Source of the DNA: Belliella filtrata | GTDB taxonomy: Bacteria > Bacteroidota > Bacteroidia > Cytophagales > Cyclobacteriaceae | Assembly (NCBI RefSeq): GCF_022549775.1 | Contig: NZ_JAKZGP010000054.1 | Coordinates: 1 to 32,738 of the forward strand | DNA: 32,738 nt | Direction of reading: 5' to 3' | In this document: piece by piece, positions 8,649-17,576 of the stretch | Layout of the letters: each line of letters starts with the position of its first letter | How positions within the stretch are numbered: position 1 is the first letter of the stretch | Notes under the pieces: generated by a model | The model's database searches: none | Seen by the model: the letters and a program-made list of their open reading frames with translations, nothing else | Told to the model about the DNA's origin: nothing | Position numbers and translations under genes: made by a program

Positions 8649-11501
8649 TCAATGTACAAAGACACTTTCTTTTGGCCCCAAATAGCTTGGCTTCAGGTTT
8701 CCAGTGTCAATAATGATGCGTTGGAAGATGATACCAGGATTTACCAAGTATATTTTCAATTCGTTTTTACCTTTTTGAAACTCCACTTTCTTCTTAGAAA
8801 TATTGATGCTGTTTGCTACCCAACTGTTCCAATGATGTGGCCTTTCATTCTCATGAATAGAGACCAAAGTAGGAGCAGATTCATTGGTTGCAATACCATA
8901 TTGCAAACCTTCAATGGTGTTCAAATAGTTCAGGGTAGGACTTGCATAAACTTGCACTTCATACGTCCCCGCTTCTTCCACCCACACATCGTAAGAAAGG
9001 TAACTACCTTGGACTTCAGTCGACTCGGTATGGCTGATCATAGGGGTCGCCATCACTGAATTCCCTGTTTTACCCATATCTTCCAAGATTTCCCACTTGA
9101 TCGGGTTCTCTTCATGTTTTGAAGTAAAATGATCGGCCTCCATAGCTACTACACCATAATATGGAACAAAACCTGTAAAGGATTCTTCAGTCAAGTAATT
9201 ATGGATAGGGATTTCTACGAGTACCTTATCTTTCCCACTGCTGATTTCTAATTTGGCGACGTGCTTGCCTTTTGGAGCAAGGTTCCAATCAATTTTCACT
9301 GGAATGATCTTTTCTGTAGCAATTGCTTCTTGTCCTACTTCGAAGCTTAGCCATTTACTATTGCTTTTGGATTTCACAGTGATAGGATCATTTCCTTTAT
9401 TGAAAAGCGTCACTTCTAGGTAGTATGGATCATATGGAGATTGGACCACAGCTTTCAAGTTCTTATTTTCAGGAAAAAACTCCGGACTGTCAGAGATCGC
9501 TACTCCTAGAGATCCTTTTGAGGCTATCTCAATGGTATTCAGATCAGGGATTTTATCTCTGTTAGGTTGTTGCCAATAGGTATAGCCAATATGCGTCTGA
9601 TCCATCATATGTGGCCATTTTCCTCCAGCCAATTCATTGTTGTAAAATGCTGAAATTTCAGCATCTCTTTTGAAAAAAGCTTCCACTTCTTCTGCTTTTT
9701 TGTTGGTCAGGTTACGACCTTGTTTGGCATAGAGGTGATTCAAAGCTGTGCTTTCATATAGCCTATGAAGGTTTGCCGAAGCTATAATCGGATGCTCTAC
9801 AAGTTGAAAATAGGCATCATGATAGCTTGGGTCAAGTTTTCCTTTGATATCAGAACACAGCTCTTCCAGCGCTTGCCATTCTGCCGACACCCTGCTCATT
9901 TCCCCATAATAATGGATACTGTAAGTATTCTGGTCTAGTAATTCTGGTTTTCTTCTACCACTCAACTTCCCAAATCCTGCTATCAAATCTGCAATTTGAT
10001 TGGCATAGGTTTGACCAAATTGGGAAGCTGACCAAGATTTGGTATATGCTTCAATACCCACCGCAGGTATGGTATTTGGATTCCATGCAAAGTCCAAGAA
10101 AAAAGAAATCGGAAACTCCATAGGCTTGATGTCCCCCACATTGACTACCCAAAGTTCATCTACGCCATGTCTGTAAGTCCTGTCCATCTGCTCCCAGATT
10201 TTAGGAATTGGATTGGTGTTGATCCATTTGTAGTTTCTAGGCCCTCCTACATAGTCAAAGTGGTAGTACATACCATATCCTCCTTTGCGAGCTGGGGCTC
10301 CTATTGCTGGCAGTTTGCGCACATTGCCCCAATTATCATCACATAGTAATAAAGTCACATCATCAGGTACTCGCATCCCCTTGTCGTAATACTCCTGAAC
10401 CTCCTTGTACAAGGCCCAAAATTGTGGCGTTTCTGATGCGGGCTTCCCAGTCACCTCTTCGATGATCCTTCTCTGGTCTTCGATGATTTGTTCTAGAAGT
10501 GCAATGTTGTTTTCTTCACTCATTGGTTCATCACCATCACCTCTCATTCCCAAAGAGACAGTAGACTCCATGTTACCTTGTCTCTCCATTCCTTTTCTCC
10601 AAAAATCCTGTAGCTCCTCTTTGTTGGTCTGATAGTCCCAGTCACCTTTTCCGTACCTAGACCATTCTGCATGTGCCCTCATTAATGGCTCGTGGTGAGA
10701 AGTGCCGATCACTACCCCATACTTATCAGCCATAGGCCCATTGAGCTCATCATCATCGTAGAATGCCCTACCCCACATCGCTGGCCAAAGGTAATTTCCT
10801 CTTAGCCTAAGGATAAGTTCAAATACATTCTCATAAAATTTGTGATTGAATCCTCCAAATTGCTTTGTAGCCCAACCAGCCAAGGCAGGTGCCTCATCAT
10901 TGATAAAAATTCCTCTGTACTTAACGGCAGGTGTACCTTTGGTATGCACACCATAATCTACAAAAAGTTTTGAATGCTTCTTCACTGGGACGTCCGCCCA
11001 CCAATACCAAGGTGATACACCAATCTGCTCTGACAGCTCATAAATTCCAAAAATTGTCCCACGCTTATCACTTCCAACGATTACCAAAGCTTGATCTACT
11101 CCTTCGAAAGGATGCTCCACAGTCAAAACCTCGAATGTCTCCCACTTTCCTGACAAACTCGCCGCTTTGATTTTCCCTTCCTTGACCAATTGATCTATTA
11201 ACTCGCTCTCTCCTAGTTGTCCTATGATCACTTGTGTCTTGCCAGCTTGTAGCGCACTTTGAATCTTTGGCTGGTTTCCAGTGACAAGGTTGATGTCCTT
11301 TTGTAGATTTTCTACAGCTATCGCAATGCCCTCGTCTTTTCCATCAAACACTAAGTCTGCCAATTCTTCATCCACAAGTGGGAAGCTTTTTAGTTTTGAT
11401 GTTGGAGACACAAAACTAGCACTACCAACTTGCGATACTGCTTGAAAACTCACAATTATGGCAAAGCAAAAAATGGTGATAAATCTAGATAAATGGTACA
11501 T
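8649..11501 (-). CDS. GH115 alpha-glucuronidase A
   Basis: A 950-residue exported enzyme predicted to remove (4-O-methyl-)glucuronic acid side chains from xylan or its oligomers. A signal peptide covers about residues 1-28 (hydrophobic core FCFAIIVSF). The family pattern is clear: YRGIFINDEAP (195-205), GTSHHEPLMRAHAEW (266-280), GMRGDGDEPM (318-327), LLCDDNWGN (near 386), a helical middle, and C-terminal beta-sandwich modules with DTGNLKPSYLGP near the end. Assignment to GH115 rests on these motifs and on overall similarity to the paralogue at 14515-17415. It sits between uxuA (137 bp upstream) and xylB (11 bp downstream), so catabolic and depolymerising genes share one operon. The exact catalytic residues cannot be proven from sequence alone. 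Confidence 0.92.
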   Translation of the reverse strand: MYHLSRFITIFCFAIIVSFQAVSQVGSASFVSPTSKLKSFPLVDEELADLVFDGKDEGIAIAVENLQKDINLVTGNQPKIQSALQAGKTQVIIGQLGESELIDQLVKEGKIKAASLSGKWETFEVLTVEHPFEGVDQALVIVGSDKRGTIFGIYELSEQIGVSPWYWWADVPVKKHSKLFVDYGVHTKGTPAVKYRGIFINDEAPALAGWATKQFGGFNHKFYENVFELILRLRGNYLWPAMWGRAFYDDDELNGPMADKYGVVIGTSHHEPLMRAHAEWSRYGKGDWDYQTNKEELQDFWRKGMERQGNMESTVSLGMRGDGDEPMSEENNIALLEQIIEDQRRIIEEVTGKPASETPQFWALYKEVQEYYDKGMRVPDDVTLLLCDDNWGNVRKLPAIGAPARKGGYGMYYHFDYVGGPRNYKWINTNPIPKIWEQMDRTYRHGVDELWVVNVGDIKPMEFPISFFLDFAWNPNTIPAVGIEAYTKSWSASQFGQTYANQIADLIAGFGKLSGRRKPELLDQNTYSIHYYGEMSRVSAEWQALEELCSDIKGKLDPSYHDAYFQLVEHPIIASANLHRLYESTALNHLYAKQGRNLTNKKAEEVEAFFKRDAEISAFYNNELAGGKWPHMMDQTHIGYTYWQQPNRDKIPDLNTIEIASKGSLGVAISDSPEFFPENKNLKAVVQSPYDPYYLEVTLFNKGNDPITVKSKSNSKWLSFEVGQEAIATEKIIPVKIDWNLAPKGKHVAKLEISSGKDKVLVEIPIHNYLTEESFTGFVPYYGVVAMEADHFTSKHEENPIKWEILEDMGKTGNSVMATPMISHTESTEVQGSYLSYDVWVEEAGTYEVQVYASPTLNYLNTIEGLQYGIATNESAPTLVSIHENERPHHWNSWVANSINISKKKVEFQKGKNELKIYLVNPGIIFQRIIIDTGNLKPSYLGPKESVFVH

Positions 11502-11638
11502 TTTGGGTAAAGGTTTAATAAATTCAATTTTTAATCATTGAGGTAATTTCTAATGAAACTTCTAAATCTTAGATTGGTAAATAGCAACCTGAATAAACGT
11601 TGCATTAAATGCATTCTTTGGTTAAATCCCTAGAAAAG

Positions 11639-12856
11639 TCAATTTTCAAAGGTAGCGATGTTGCCTTTTGAATAGACTGATTGATTTGATTTCAGCATCC
11701 TGGCAATACCAAGCTCCAATCCTCTCAATTCAGCCAAACCCTTCAATCTTCCGATAGCTGAATACCCCGGATTGGTATCCTTCTGAAGGTCATCAAGCAT
11801 CTGATGGCCATGATCTGGTCTGAAAGGAATTGGAGATTTTCTTTGATTGTTGAGCTCTACCAGTACTTTCATCACTTCGAACATATCTACATCTCCATCC
11901 AAATGGTCTGATTCATGAAAATTACCAAATTGATCTCTTTTGACATTTCTCAAATGAACAAAATGAACCCTTTCACCAAAGGTTTTGAGGATTTCTGGAA
12001 GGTTATTGAATGGACCTGCTCCAAGTGATCCAGTACAGAAACAAAGTCCATTGAAAGGCTGCTTCACAGCGTCGAATATCCACTGAAGGTCTTCTGCATT
12101 GGAAGTGATCCGAGGAAGACCCAAAATAGCATATGGTGGGTCATCAGGATGTATCGTCATTTGAATCCCATAAGACTCACATGTATCTGCGATTGCATTC
12201 AGGAACAGCGCCAAGTTATCCCTTAGACCTTGCTTTCCAATGTTCTTATAAATTTCCAAGCTATTCCTCAGCTGAGGAATGGTGATCATTCCCTCTGTAG
12301 GAACCCCCATGCATATGATCTCTTCCAGCTGCTGAATTTTTTCAGGTGTATAGCTTTCCAACCTGTTGTTCAAAATAGAGATCACTTGAGGAGAATAATC
12401 ATCCGCAGCATTGGCTCGCTGAAGCATATGGATATCAAAATATGCCAAATCTGCCCAATCTAGGTAAAGTGCTTTGGCTCCATTTTTCAGGCTAAAAGCA
12501 ATATCTGTTCTCGTCCAGTCTAATACCGGCATAAAGTTGTAGCAAACCGTAGTCAATCCAGCTTTGGCTAAATTGACCAAGCTTTGATTGTAATTTGCCA
12601 GGTATTTTGGAGCATCTTCACTGTTGGTTTTGATTGATTCATGCACAGGTACAGATTCCACTACAGCCCACCTCAATCCAGCTGACTCAATCTCATTCTT
12701 TCTCTTAATAATATCTTCATGTGTCCATACTTCACCATGAGGGACATGATGTAAGGCTGAAACTATTGCCGTAGCACCTGCTTGCTTGATGTCACTTAGA
12801 CTCACAGGATCATTGGGACCATACCAACGCCAAGATTGGATCAAGTTATTTTTCAT
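11639..12856 (-). CDS. uxuA: Mannonate dehydratase
   Basis: Converts D-mannonate to 2-keto-3-deoxy-D-gluconate (EC 4.2.1.8), the step that brings glucuronate carbon to KDG. The 405-residue length matches the UxuA family. Typical segments are SWRWYGPNDPVSL near the N-terminus, YNFMPVLDWTRTD, MTIHPDDPP, the Cys-containing CTGSLGAG loop, HFVHLRN, ESDHLDGD (metal-site His) and PFRPDHGHQM. It is the first gene of the minus-strand operon facing lacI, across an intergenic region with two operator-like sites and a leader hairpin. A cytoplasmic uronate enzyme leading an operon with an alpha-glucuronidase shows that the released glucuronic acid is meant to be eaten. No uronate isomerase is in the window. 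Confidence 0.95.
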   Translation of the reverse strand: MKNNLIQSWRWYGPNDPVSLSDIKQAGATAIVSALHHVPHGEVWTHEDIIKRKNEIESAGLRWAVVESVPVHESIKTNSEDAPKYLANYNQSLVNLAKAGLTTVCYNFMPVLDWTRTDIAFSLKNGAKALYLDWADLAYFDIHMLQRANAADDYSPQVISILNNRLESYTPEKIQQLEEIICMGVPTEGMITIPQLRNSLEIYKNIGKQGLRDNLALFLNAIADTCESYGIQMTIHPDDPPYAILGLPRITSNAEDLQWIFDAVKQPFNGLCFCTGSLGAGPFNNLPEILKTFGERVHFVHLRNVKRDQFGNFHESDHLDGDVDMFEVMKVLVELNNQRKSPIPFRPDHGHQMLDDLQKDTNPGYSAIGRLKGLAELRGLELGIARMLKSNQSVYSKGNIATFEN

Positions 12857-12891
12857 TCAAGTGTTCAATTTGCTCGTAAATATCTCAATTA

Positions 12892-12932
12892 GGGGATAAA
12901 AGAAACCGGAAGTCCCCACAGGGAACCCCGGT
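12892..12932 (-). terminator. Terminator-like hairpin in the uxuA leader
   Basis: On the minus strand ACCGG and CCGGT close a stem that continues through two G-T wobbles and a TCCC/GGGA segment around a TGTG loop. TTTCTTTT follows. It lies about 48 bp upstream of the uxuA ATG with no minus-strand gene ahead of it, so it may act as an attenuator, or be a leftover terminator of a lost gene. Confidence 0.55.
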
Positions 12933-13125
12933 ATTGAATAATAAACCCTAAATTCATTTAAACTATTACTTATTATGATTCTTCAATCAATCTGAGTTGC
13001 ATTTGTCAAAAACACTACTCAAAACACATTATCACTTAATTTTCAATAAAATAGCTTCTATTCACCTCAATATCTTCACAGCTATTTGATTTGATGTGAT
13101 AAACTTGGGCAAATTTTCACAAAAA

Positions 13126-13139
13126 TGCAACCGATTTCA
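13126..13139 (+). promoter_or_regulatory. LacI-type operator-like site 1
   Basis: TGCAACCGATTTCA fits TGnAAnCGnTTnCA, the CG-centred pseudo-palindrome bound by many LacI-family proteins. The same 14-mer occurs at 22761. Confidence 0.65.
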
Positions 13140-13288
13140 TTTTTATTTCAACAAACTTATCAAAATCTTTTTTCGCATGGCACATTCTGCTTATTTATCA
13201 CCTGATATCAAATAGTAATTCTAATCAAGAAGGCATCCTATCTTAATAAAATTGGCAAATAAATCATTTGTTGCTGAATAACTTCAGA

Positions 13289-13302
13289 GCAAATCGATTT
13301 CA
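13289..13302 (+). promoter_or_regulatory. LacI-type operator-like site 2 (weak)
   Basis: GCAAATCGATTTCA keeps the CG centre and the right half ATTTCA of the other sites, and its core AAATCGATTT is a perfect palindrome. The outer two bases of the left half do not fit. It lies 163 bp from site 1 and 128 bp before the lacI ATG. Confidence 0.45.
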
Positions 13303-13430
13303 TCTATTCTATTTTGTTATGCTAAGAAAAAACTATACTTTTGGAAGGGTCTGTTATTTTGTGAAATAAATACCGACTTTTTTTCGAACATGAAAACATA
13401 AAGCTTCATAGAAGTTTTACAAGTAGTAAT

Positions 13431-14462
13431 ATGGATAAAGAAGTTACAATATATGATATAGCAAGGGGTATTGGAGTATCACCAACAACTGTCAGTAGAG
13501 CGCTGAACAATCACCCTGCCGTGAAAGAAAAAACTAAAAAGAAGATTTTTCAAGCTGCTGCGGACATGGGCTATCAGTCCAATGTCTTTGCCGCCAACCT
13601 AAGAAGCAAAAAAACCAACAACATCGGAGTAATCGTTCCTAGTTTGAACAGTAATTTCCAAGCATCTGTATTGGCAGGCATGGAGAAAGTTGCCAACGAA
13701 GCTGGCTATAACCTCGTGATAAGTCAATCTTTAGAGTCTGCCGAAAAAGAAATAGCCAATACAAGGTCAATGTTCAAAAGTAGAGTGGACGGACTGATCG
13801 TATCCTTGGCTAGTGAGGCCGAGCATTTGGATCATTTTGCCCCTTTTCACAAAAAAGGGATTCCCGTGATGTTTTATGATAGAATCACCAACAGTGAAAA
13901 CAGCACAGGAGTCACCATAGATAATATTCAAGCTGCTCAAGTAGCCACCAATCACATGATTGAGCAAGGCTGCAAAAGAATTGTTCATGTGCTCGGAAGT
14001 ACTAAAATAAGTGTATATGCAGACAGGCTAAAAGGCTATAAATATGCATTGATCGATAAAGGCATTCCATTCGAAGAGGAAATGGTTATTGTATTGTCTG
14101 AGATAAATGAACTGGCAGCGGAGCAAGTAGTAGACCAAATCATGCAAATGGACCCTTTACCTGACGGTGTATTTGTCTCTAATGATGCCTGCGCAGCTAG
14201 CTGCATGAACCACCTCAAGCAACGTGGAATCAGAATTCCTGAAGATATGTCTATCGTAGGATTCAATAATGAAGTAATCTCAAGGCTAGTCGAGCCTAAG
14301 ATCACAACAATCAATTACCCTGGGTTTGAAATGGGAGAAGTAGCCATGAGAAACCTTATCAATCACCTTGATGAACCTGAAACAGCACTTCTACATAACA
14401 CCAATCGAATCACGCTAAGGTCTGAATTGCTGATAAGAGATTCTTCCCTTAAAAAAAAATGA
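13431..14462 (+). CDS. LacI-family transcriptional regulator of the xylan locus
   Basis: 343 residues: an N-terminal LacI helix-turn-helix (IYDIARGIGVSPTTVSRALN at 7-26, then the hinge helix region to about 60) and a periplasmic-binding-protein-like effector domain (NIGVIVPSLNSNFQ, GLIVSLASE, DGVFVSNDACA, SIVGFNNE). It is read divergently from uxuA and lies inside the PUL, so it probably controls the uxuA operon, susC/GH67 and itself through the CG-centred sites in both divergent regions. The effector is unknown; xylose, an aldouronic acid or a hexuronate intermediate would be plausible. The last codons are a run of nine A that also forms the T-tract of the convergent terminator. No HTCS or ECF-sigma regulator is present here. 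Confidence 0.93.
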   Translation: MDKEVTIYDIARGIGVSPTTVSRALNNHPAVKEKTKKKIFQAAADMGYQSNVFAANLRSKKTNNIGVIVPSLNSNFQASVLAGMEKVANEAGYNLVISQSLESAEKEIANTRSMFKSRVDGLIVSLASEAEHLDHFAPFHKKGIPVMFYDRITNSENSTGVTIDNIQAAQVATNHMIEQGCKRIVHVLGSTKISVYADRLKGYKYALIDKGIPFEEEMVIVLSEINELAAEQVVDQIMQMDPLPDGVFVSNDACAASCMNHLKQRGIRIPEDMSIVGFNNEVISRLVEPKITTINYPGFEMGEVAMRNLINHLDEPETALLHNTNRITLRSELLIRDSSLKKK

Positions 14463-14482
14463 GCTGATAGCGATCAGCTCAT
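14450..14482 (-). terminator. Terminator of the second GH115 gene, overlapping the lacI 3' end
   Basis: A perfect 10-bp stem (ATGAGCTGAT/ATCAGCTCAT, loop AGCG, 14459-14482) is followed on the minus strand by nine T. It lies 33 bp beyond the GH115B stop and includes the lacI stop codon. For the plus strand the run after the hairpin (TCTAAC) is poor, so it mainly serves GH115B. Confidence 0.75.
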
Positions 14483-14514
14483 TCTAACATATTATTCAAG
14501 CGTCAACCACCTCA

Positions 14515-17415
14515 CTAAGGCGCTATAAATTTACTTTCCACTGGCCCAAGATAGCTTGGCTTAGGTCTGCCTGTATTTATCACAATCCTCTGTACAACAA
14601 CGCCAGGATCTACCAACCAAAGCTTCAAGGTATGCTTGCCTGCAACTCTTACTTTATGTTTTGAATTAATTTTTTTGATGTTATCACCCACAGATTTCAA
14701 CCACCATTCGGCATATTTATAATCAGGTACTTCTTCCCCTTTGTTGGTATTGATCAGCTGTGGTTCTTCATCATCTATGGCTATGGCATACATCAACCCT
14801 CCTTCTCTTTTAAAGTCCTGAGTAGGAGATACGTGAACTTCCACATTAAAATCCCCGCTTCCGAAAGAAGTGAAATCATACGCTACATGTGGTGCACTTT
14901 CCAAATTTTTCAGTCTCTCTAAATCCATTGGTTCCAATACAATAGATGTTCCAGTCCTTCCCAAGTTTGGCACAACTGTCAATTTCGCATTTTCAGAATC
15001 AGATTTTCTTGAAAAATTATGCGCTTCGATTGCAATCACACCTTCATTCTCGACAAAACCTGTAGCTTCTATTTTAAGGTTATTGATCGGAACTTTGATG
15101 AGGTATTTTTCCCCTGCCCCTGACAAGACAATTTCTCCTTCCGCCTTACCTTCTGGTGCCAAGTCCCAATCTATCGTCACATATACCATTTCGTGATATT
15201 GAGTAACTCCAGAATTGGAAGAAAGGATGATCCAATCCTCATTGCTTTCCAATTTAAAAGCTAATTCATCCCCCCCCCGATTGATAATGTCAATGTAATA
15301 GTTTTGATCATTTATGGGATCAAAGACAGGCATTTCCTTACTGAAATCCCAATCTGCCTCCACATCTAACCATCCCCATCGAGGCGCTCTACCGTTTTCT
15401 ATCAAGTATCCTAAAACTTCACCTTCTTGCAACTGTACATAAGATACCGGAGGCATCAGGTTCAAAGGAGGGTGATTCCAATAGGTATATCCTATGTATG
15501 TTTGAGACATCATATGATTCCATTTCCCATTCTCAATTTCGTGGTACTTTTGAGTCAGTCTAGCATCGTTTTCGAAATGCTCTTTGGTTTTTTCTGCATA
15601 GTAATTTGTAGCCGCAGCGCCACGTATGCCATAGTATCGATTTTTCCCCGCAGCCACATACATCTCATTTAAGTTTGCGCACATTTCTATAGGTGAATGA
15701 ACCAACTGAAAATAGGCTGAGTGATATTCACTCGAAAGTTTATCATAGACAGCATTGCTTCTTTCCAACAGTTCATTAAACTCATTCACAATCCTATCAG
15801 CTTCCCTATAATTTTCCACGCTGTAAGTACTGGCTGTAAGCATTTCAGGTGTTCGCCTCGAGTTATACTTGGTATAAAACGCAAGAAGCTGAGCAATCTC
15901 TTCTGCCTGCTCCGCCCCAAATTGTTGACTTGCCCAATTTTCATAGTACGCTGAAAGGTCTGAAGCTTGAATGGCATCAGGATCCCAAGCGAGGTCCAAG
16001 AAAAAGCTAATAGGTAGTTCCATTGGTTTGATATCACCTACATTAGCAATCCAAATCTCATCAACTCCATGCTCATATGTTAGCTTCATTTGCTCCCATA
16101 CCCTTTCAATCTGAGTAACATTCTGCCACCTGTAAGATGTAGGTGCACCTACATAATCAAAATGATAATACATTCCATATTTTGATTTCTTATCAGCTGA
16201 TTCCTTCCTTGGTAAGTACCTAATATTTCCCCAGTTGTCATCGCTGAAAAGTACCGTAATATCATCATCGACTCGCATTCCTTTATCAAAGTAATCCTGA
16301 ACTTCTTTGTAAATAGCCCACACTTGAGGCGTTTGATTTGCAGGCTTTTGAGTAACTTCTTCGATGATCGCTCGTTGGTCTTTGATTATCGTCTCCAAAA
16401 GATCCACAGCGGTATCTTCAGACATTGCATCATCTCCATCTCCTCTCATCCCCACAGTCACCATGGTTTCAAAATCACCTACTCTCTCTAGGCCACCTTT
16501 CCAAAACTCTTTGAGGCGTTCACTATTGGTAACATAATTCCAATCACCTTCGCCAAACTCCTCCCACTCTTGATGAGCTCGGGTCATTGGTTCGTGGTGA
16601 CTAGTAGACATCACTATACCATAATCGTCAGCTGTCTGTGGATTCAGTGAATCATCTACATAAAACATCGTTGGTAGCCACATCGAAGGCCATAAGAAGT
16701 TTGCCTTATTTCGCAAAAGCAATTCAAAGACTTTTTCATAGCATTGATGATTGATTCCACCAAATTTTTCGAAAGCCCAATTCCTAAATGCCGGAGACTC
16801 ATCATTGATAAATATACCCCTATACTTCACCTTTGGACTTGAAGACAAAAAGTCAACTTTTTCAACATAAATCTCATCCTGCGTGACTACAGGCACATCT
16901 GACCACCAGTACCATGGAGAGACGCCTATTTTTTCTGAAAGCGTAAATACGCCGTAAGCAGCACCTCGCCTATCACTTCCTACAATCACCAAAGCTTGGT
17001 CAATCCCAGTAAATGGGTTTTCTACCGACTGCATTCTGAATTGCTCCCACTGCCCTTCAAGACCTTCGGTCTTTATTTTCCCTTCCTTTATCAATGCTTT
17101 GATCAAGGCACTGTTTTCAGCAGTTCCAATAATAATTACATTTTTTGCTCGAATTTTTTCTATATCTGAAGTAGATTCAATGGCTGTTACTTCTGGCAAA
17201 ACACCTGCTACTCTTTCAATGTCCTCACTCAAAAACTTACTAGCTTTTTTTAGAAGAACATTCTCATTGCCATCAAATATTATTTTGGCGGCTTCTTTTT
17301 TACTCACAATTTCAAAATATTGACTCACATCGCTCACCTCAAATTTGACATCCACTTGAGAAAACAATAGCTTAGGTAAAAGAAGCAATGAAACAATTAT
17401 AGATTTTCTAATCAT
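14515..17415 (-). CDS. GH115 alpha-glucuronidase B
   Basis: 966 residues with a signal peptide (MIRKSIIVSLLLLPKLLFSQ), predicted to release (4-O-methyl-)glucuronic acid from xylan. It repeats the block order of the paralogue at 8649-11501: YRGIFINDESP, STSHHEPMTRAHQEW, GMRGDGDDAM, LFSDDNWGN, and a C-terminal beta domain ending in NTGRPKPSYLGP. The two proteins differ throughout, so this is an old duplication or a separate acquisition rather than a recent copy. The gene follows susD after a terminator-like hairpin, so it is either transcribed by readthrough or from its own promoter. A run of nine G lies inside the gene (15270-15278, minus-strand reading NRGGD), a possible slippage site. The frame is intact as given. 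Confidence 0.92.
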   Translation of the reverse strand: MIRKSIIVSLLLLPKLLFSQVDVKFEVSDVSQYFEIVSKKEAAKIIFDGNENVLLKKASKFLSEDIERVAGVLPEVTAIESTSDIEKIRAKNVIIIGTAENSALIKALIKEGKIKTEGLEGQWEQFRMQSVENPFTGIDQALVIVGSDRRGAAYGVFTLSEKIGVSPWYWWSDVPVVTQDEIYVEKVDFLSSSPKVKYRGIFINDESPAFRNWAFEKFGGINHQCYEKVFELLLRNKANFLWPSMWLPTMFYVDDSLNPQTADDYGIVMSTSHHEPMTRAHQEWEEFGEGDWNYVTNSERLKEFWKGGLERVGDFETMVTVGMRGDGDDAMSEDTAVDLLETIIKDQRAIIEEVTQKPANQTPQVWAIYKEVQDYFDKGMRVDDDITVLFSDDNWGNIRYLPRKESADKKSKYGMYYHFDYVGAPTSYRWQNVTQIERVWEQMKLTYEHGVDEIWIANVGDIKPMELPISFFLDLAWDPDAIQASDLSAYYENWASQQFGAEQAEEIAQLLAFYTKYNSRRTPEMLTASTYSVENYREADRIVNEFNELLERSNAVYDKLSSEYHSAYFQLVHSPIEMCANLNEMYVAAGKNRYYGIRGAAATNYYAEKTKEHFENDARLTQKYHEIENGKWNHMMSQTYIGYTYWNHPPLNLMPPVSYVQLQEGEVLGYLIENGRAPRWGWLDVEADWDFSKEMPVFDPINDQNYYIDIINRGGDELAFKLESNEDWIILSSNSGVTQYHEMVYVTIDWDLAPEGKAEGEIVLSGAGEKYLIKVPINNLKIEATGFVENEGVIAIEAHNFSRKSDSENAKLTVVPNLGRTGTSIVLEPMDLERLKNLESAPHVAYDFTSFGSGDFNVEVHVSPTQDFKREGGLMYAIAIDDEEPQLINTNKGEEVPDYKYAEWWLKSVGDNIKKINSKHKVRVAGKHTLKLWLVDPGVVVQRIVINTGRPKPSYLGPVESKFIAP
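15270..15278 (-). repeat. G9 homopolymer tract inside GH115B
   Basis: Nine C on the plus strand (nine G on the coding strand) spanning an Arg-Gly-Gly segment in the C-terminal half. Gain or loss of one base would truncate the protein there. Confidence 0.8.
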
Positions 17416-17458
17416 ACTTTATTGAGTTTATTGAAGACATATTCAATGAGTCAAACCT

Positions 17459-17491
17459 AAAAAAAGTGAGCTAAATAACTTCAGCTCACTT
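17459..17491 (-). terminator. Terminator after susCD
   Basis: A perfect 9-bp stem (AAGTGAGCT/AGCTCACTT) with a 10-nt loop is followed on the minus strand by a run of T. It lies 86 bp beyond the susD stop and 44 bp before the GH115B start, and may lower expression of GH115B relative to susCD. Confidence 0.7.
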
Positions 17492-17576
17492 CCTTTATCA
17501 ATTCGTCAAATCAGCTTTTGATAAAATTGCTGGTTTTTGACTAATTTTTAGATTTTTAATCTGTTAATTAAATTCA

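Larger units (their letters stand above)
12857..13430. promoter_or_regulatory. Divergent uxuA/lacI control region
   Basis: 574 bp without a gene. It contains a terminator-like hairpin in the uxuA leader (12892-12932) and two LacI-type operator-like sites (13126-13139 and 13289-13302). It must hold the promoters of the uxuA operon and of lacI. I could not place -33/-7 boxes with confidence. Confidence 0.65.

Noticed and set aside
8592-9059. 155-codon plus-strand frame opposite GH115A and xylB
   Set aside because: Shadow of two well-supported genes on the other strand; no protein features.
11600-11616. TGCATTAAATGCA palindrome between uxuA and GH115A as a fifth operator
   Set aside because: It lacks the central CG and the ATTTCA half shared by the LacI-type sites; only 5-bp arms.
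14870-15196. 108-codon plus-strand frame opposite GH115B
   Set aside because: Antisense shadow with serine-rich low-complexity translation.
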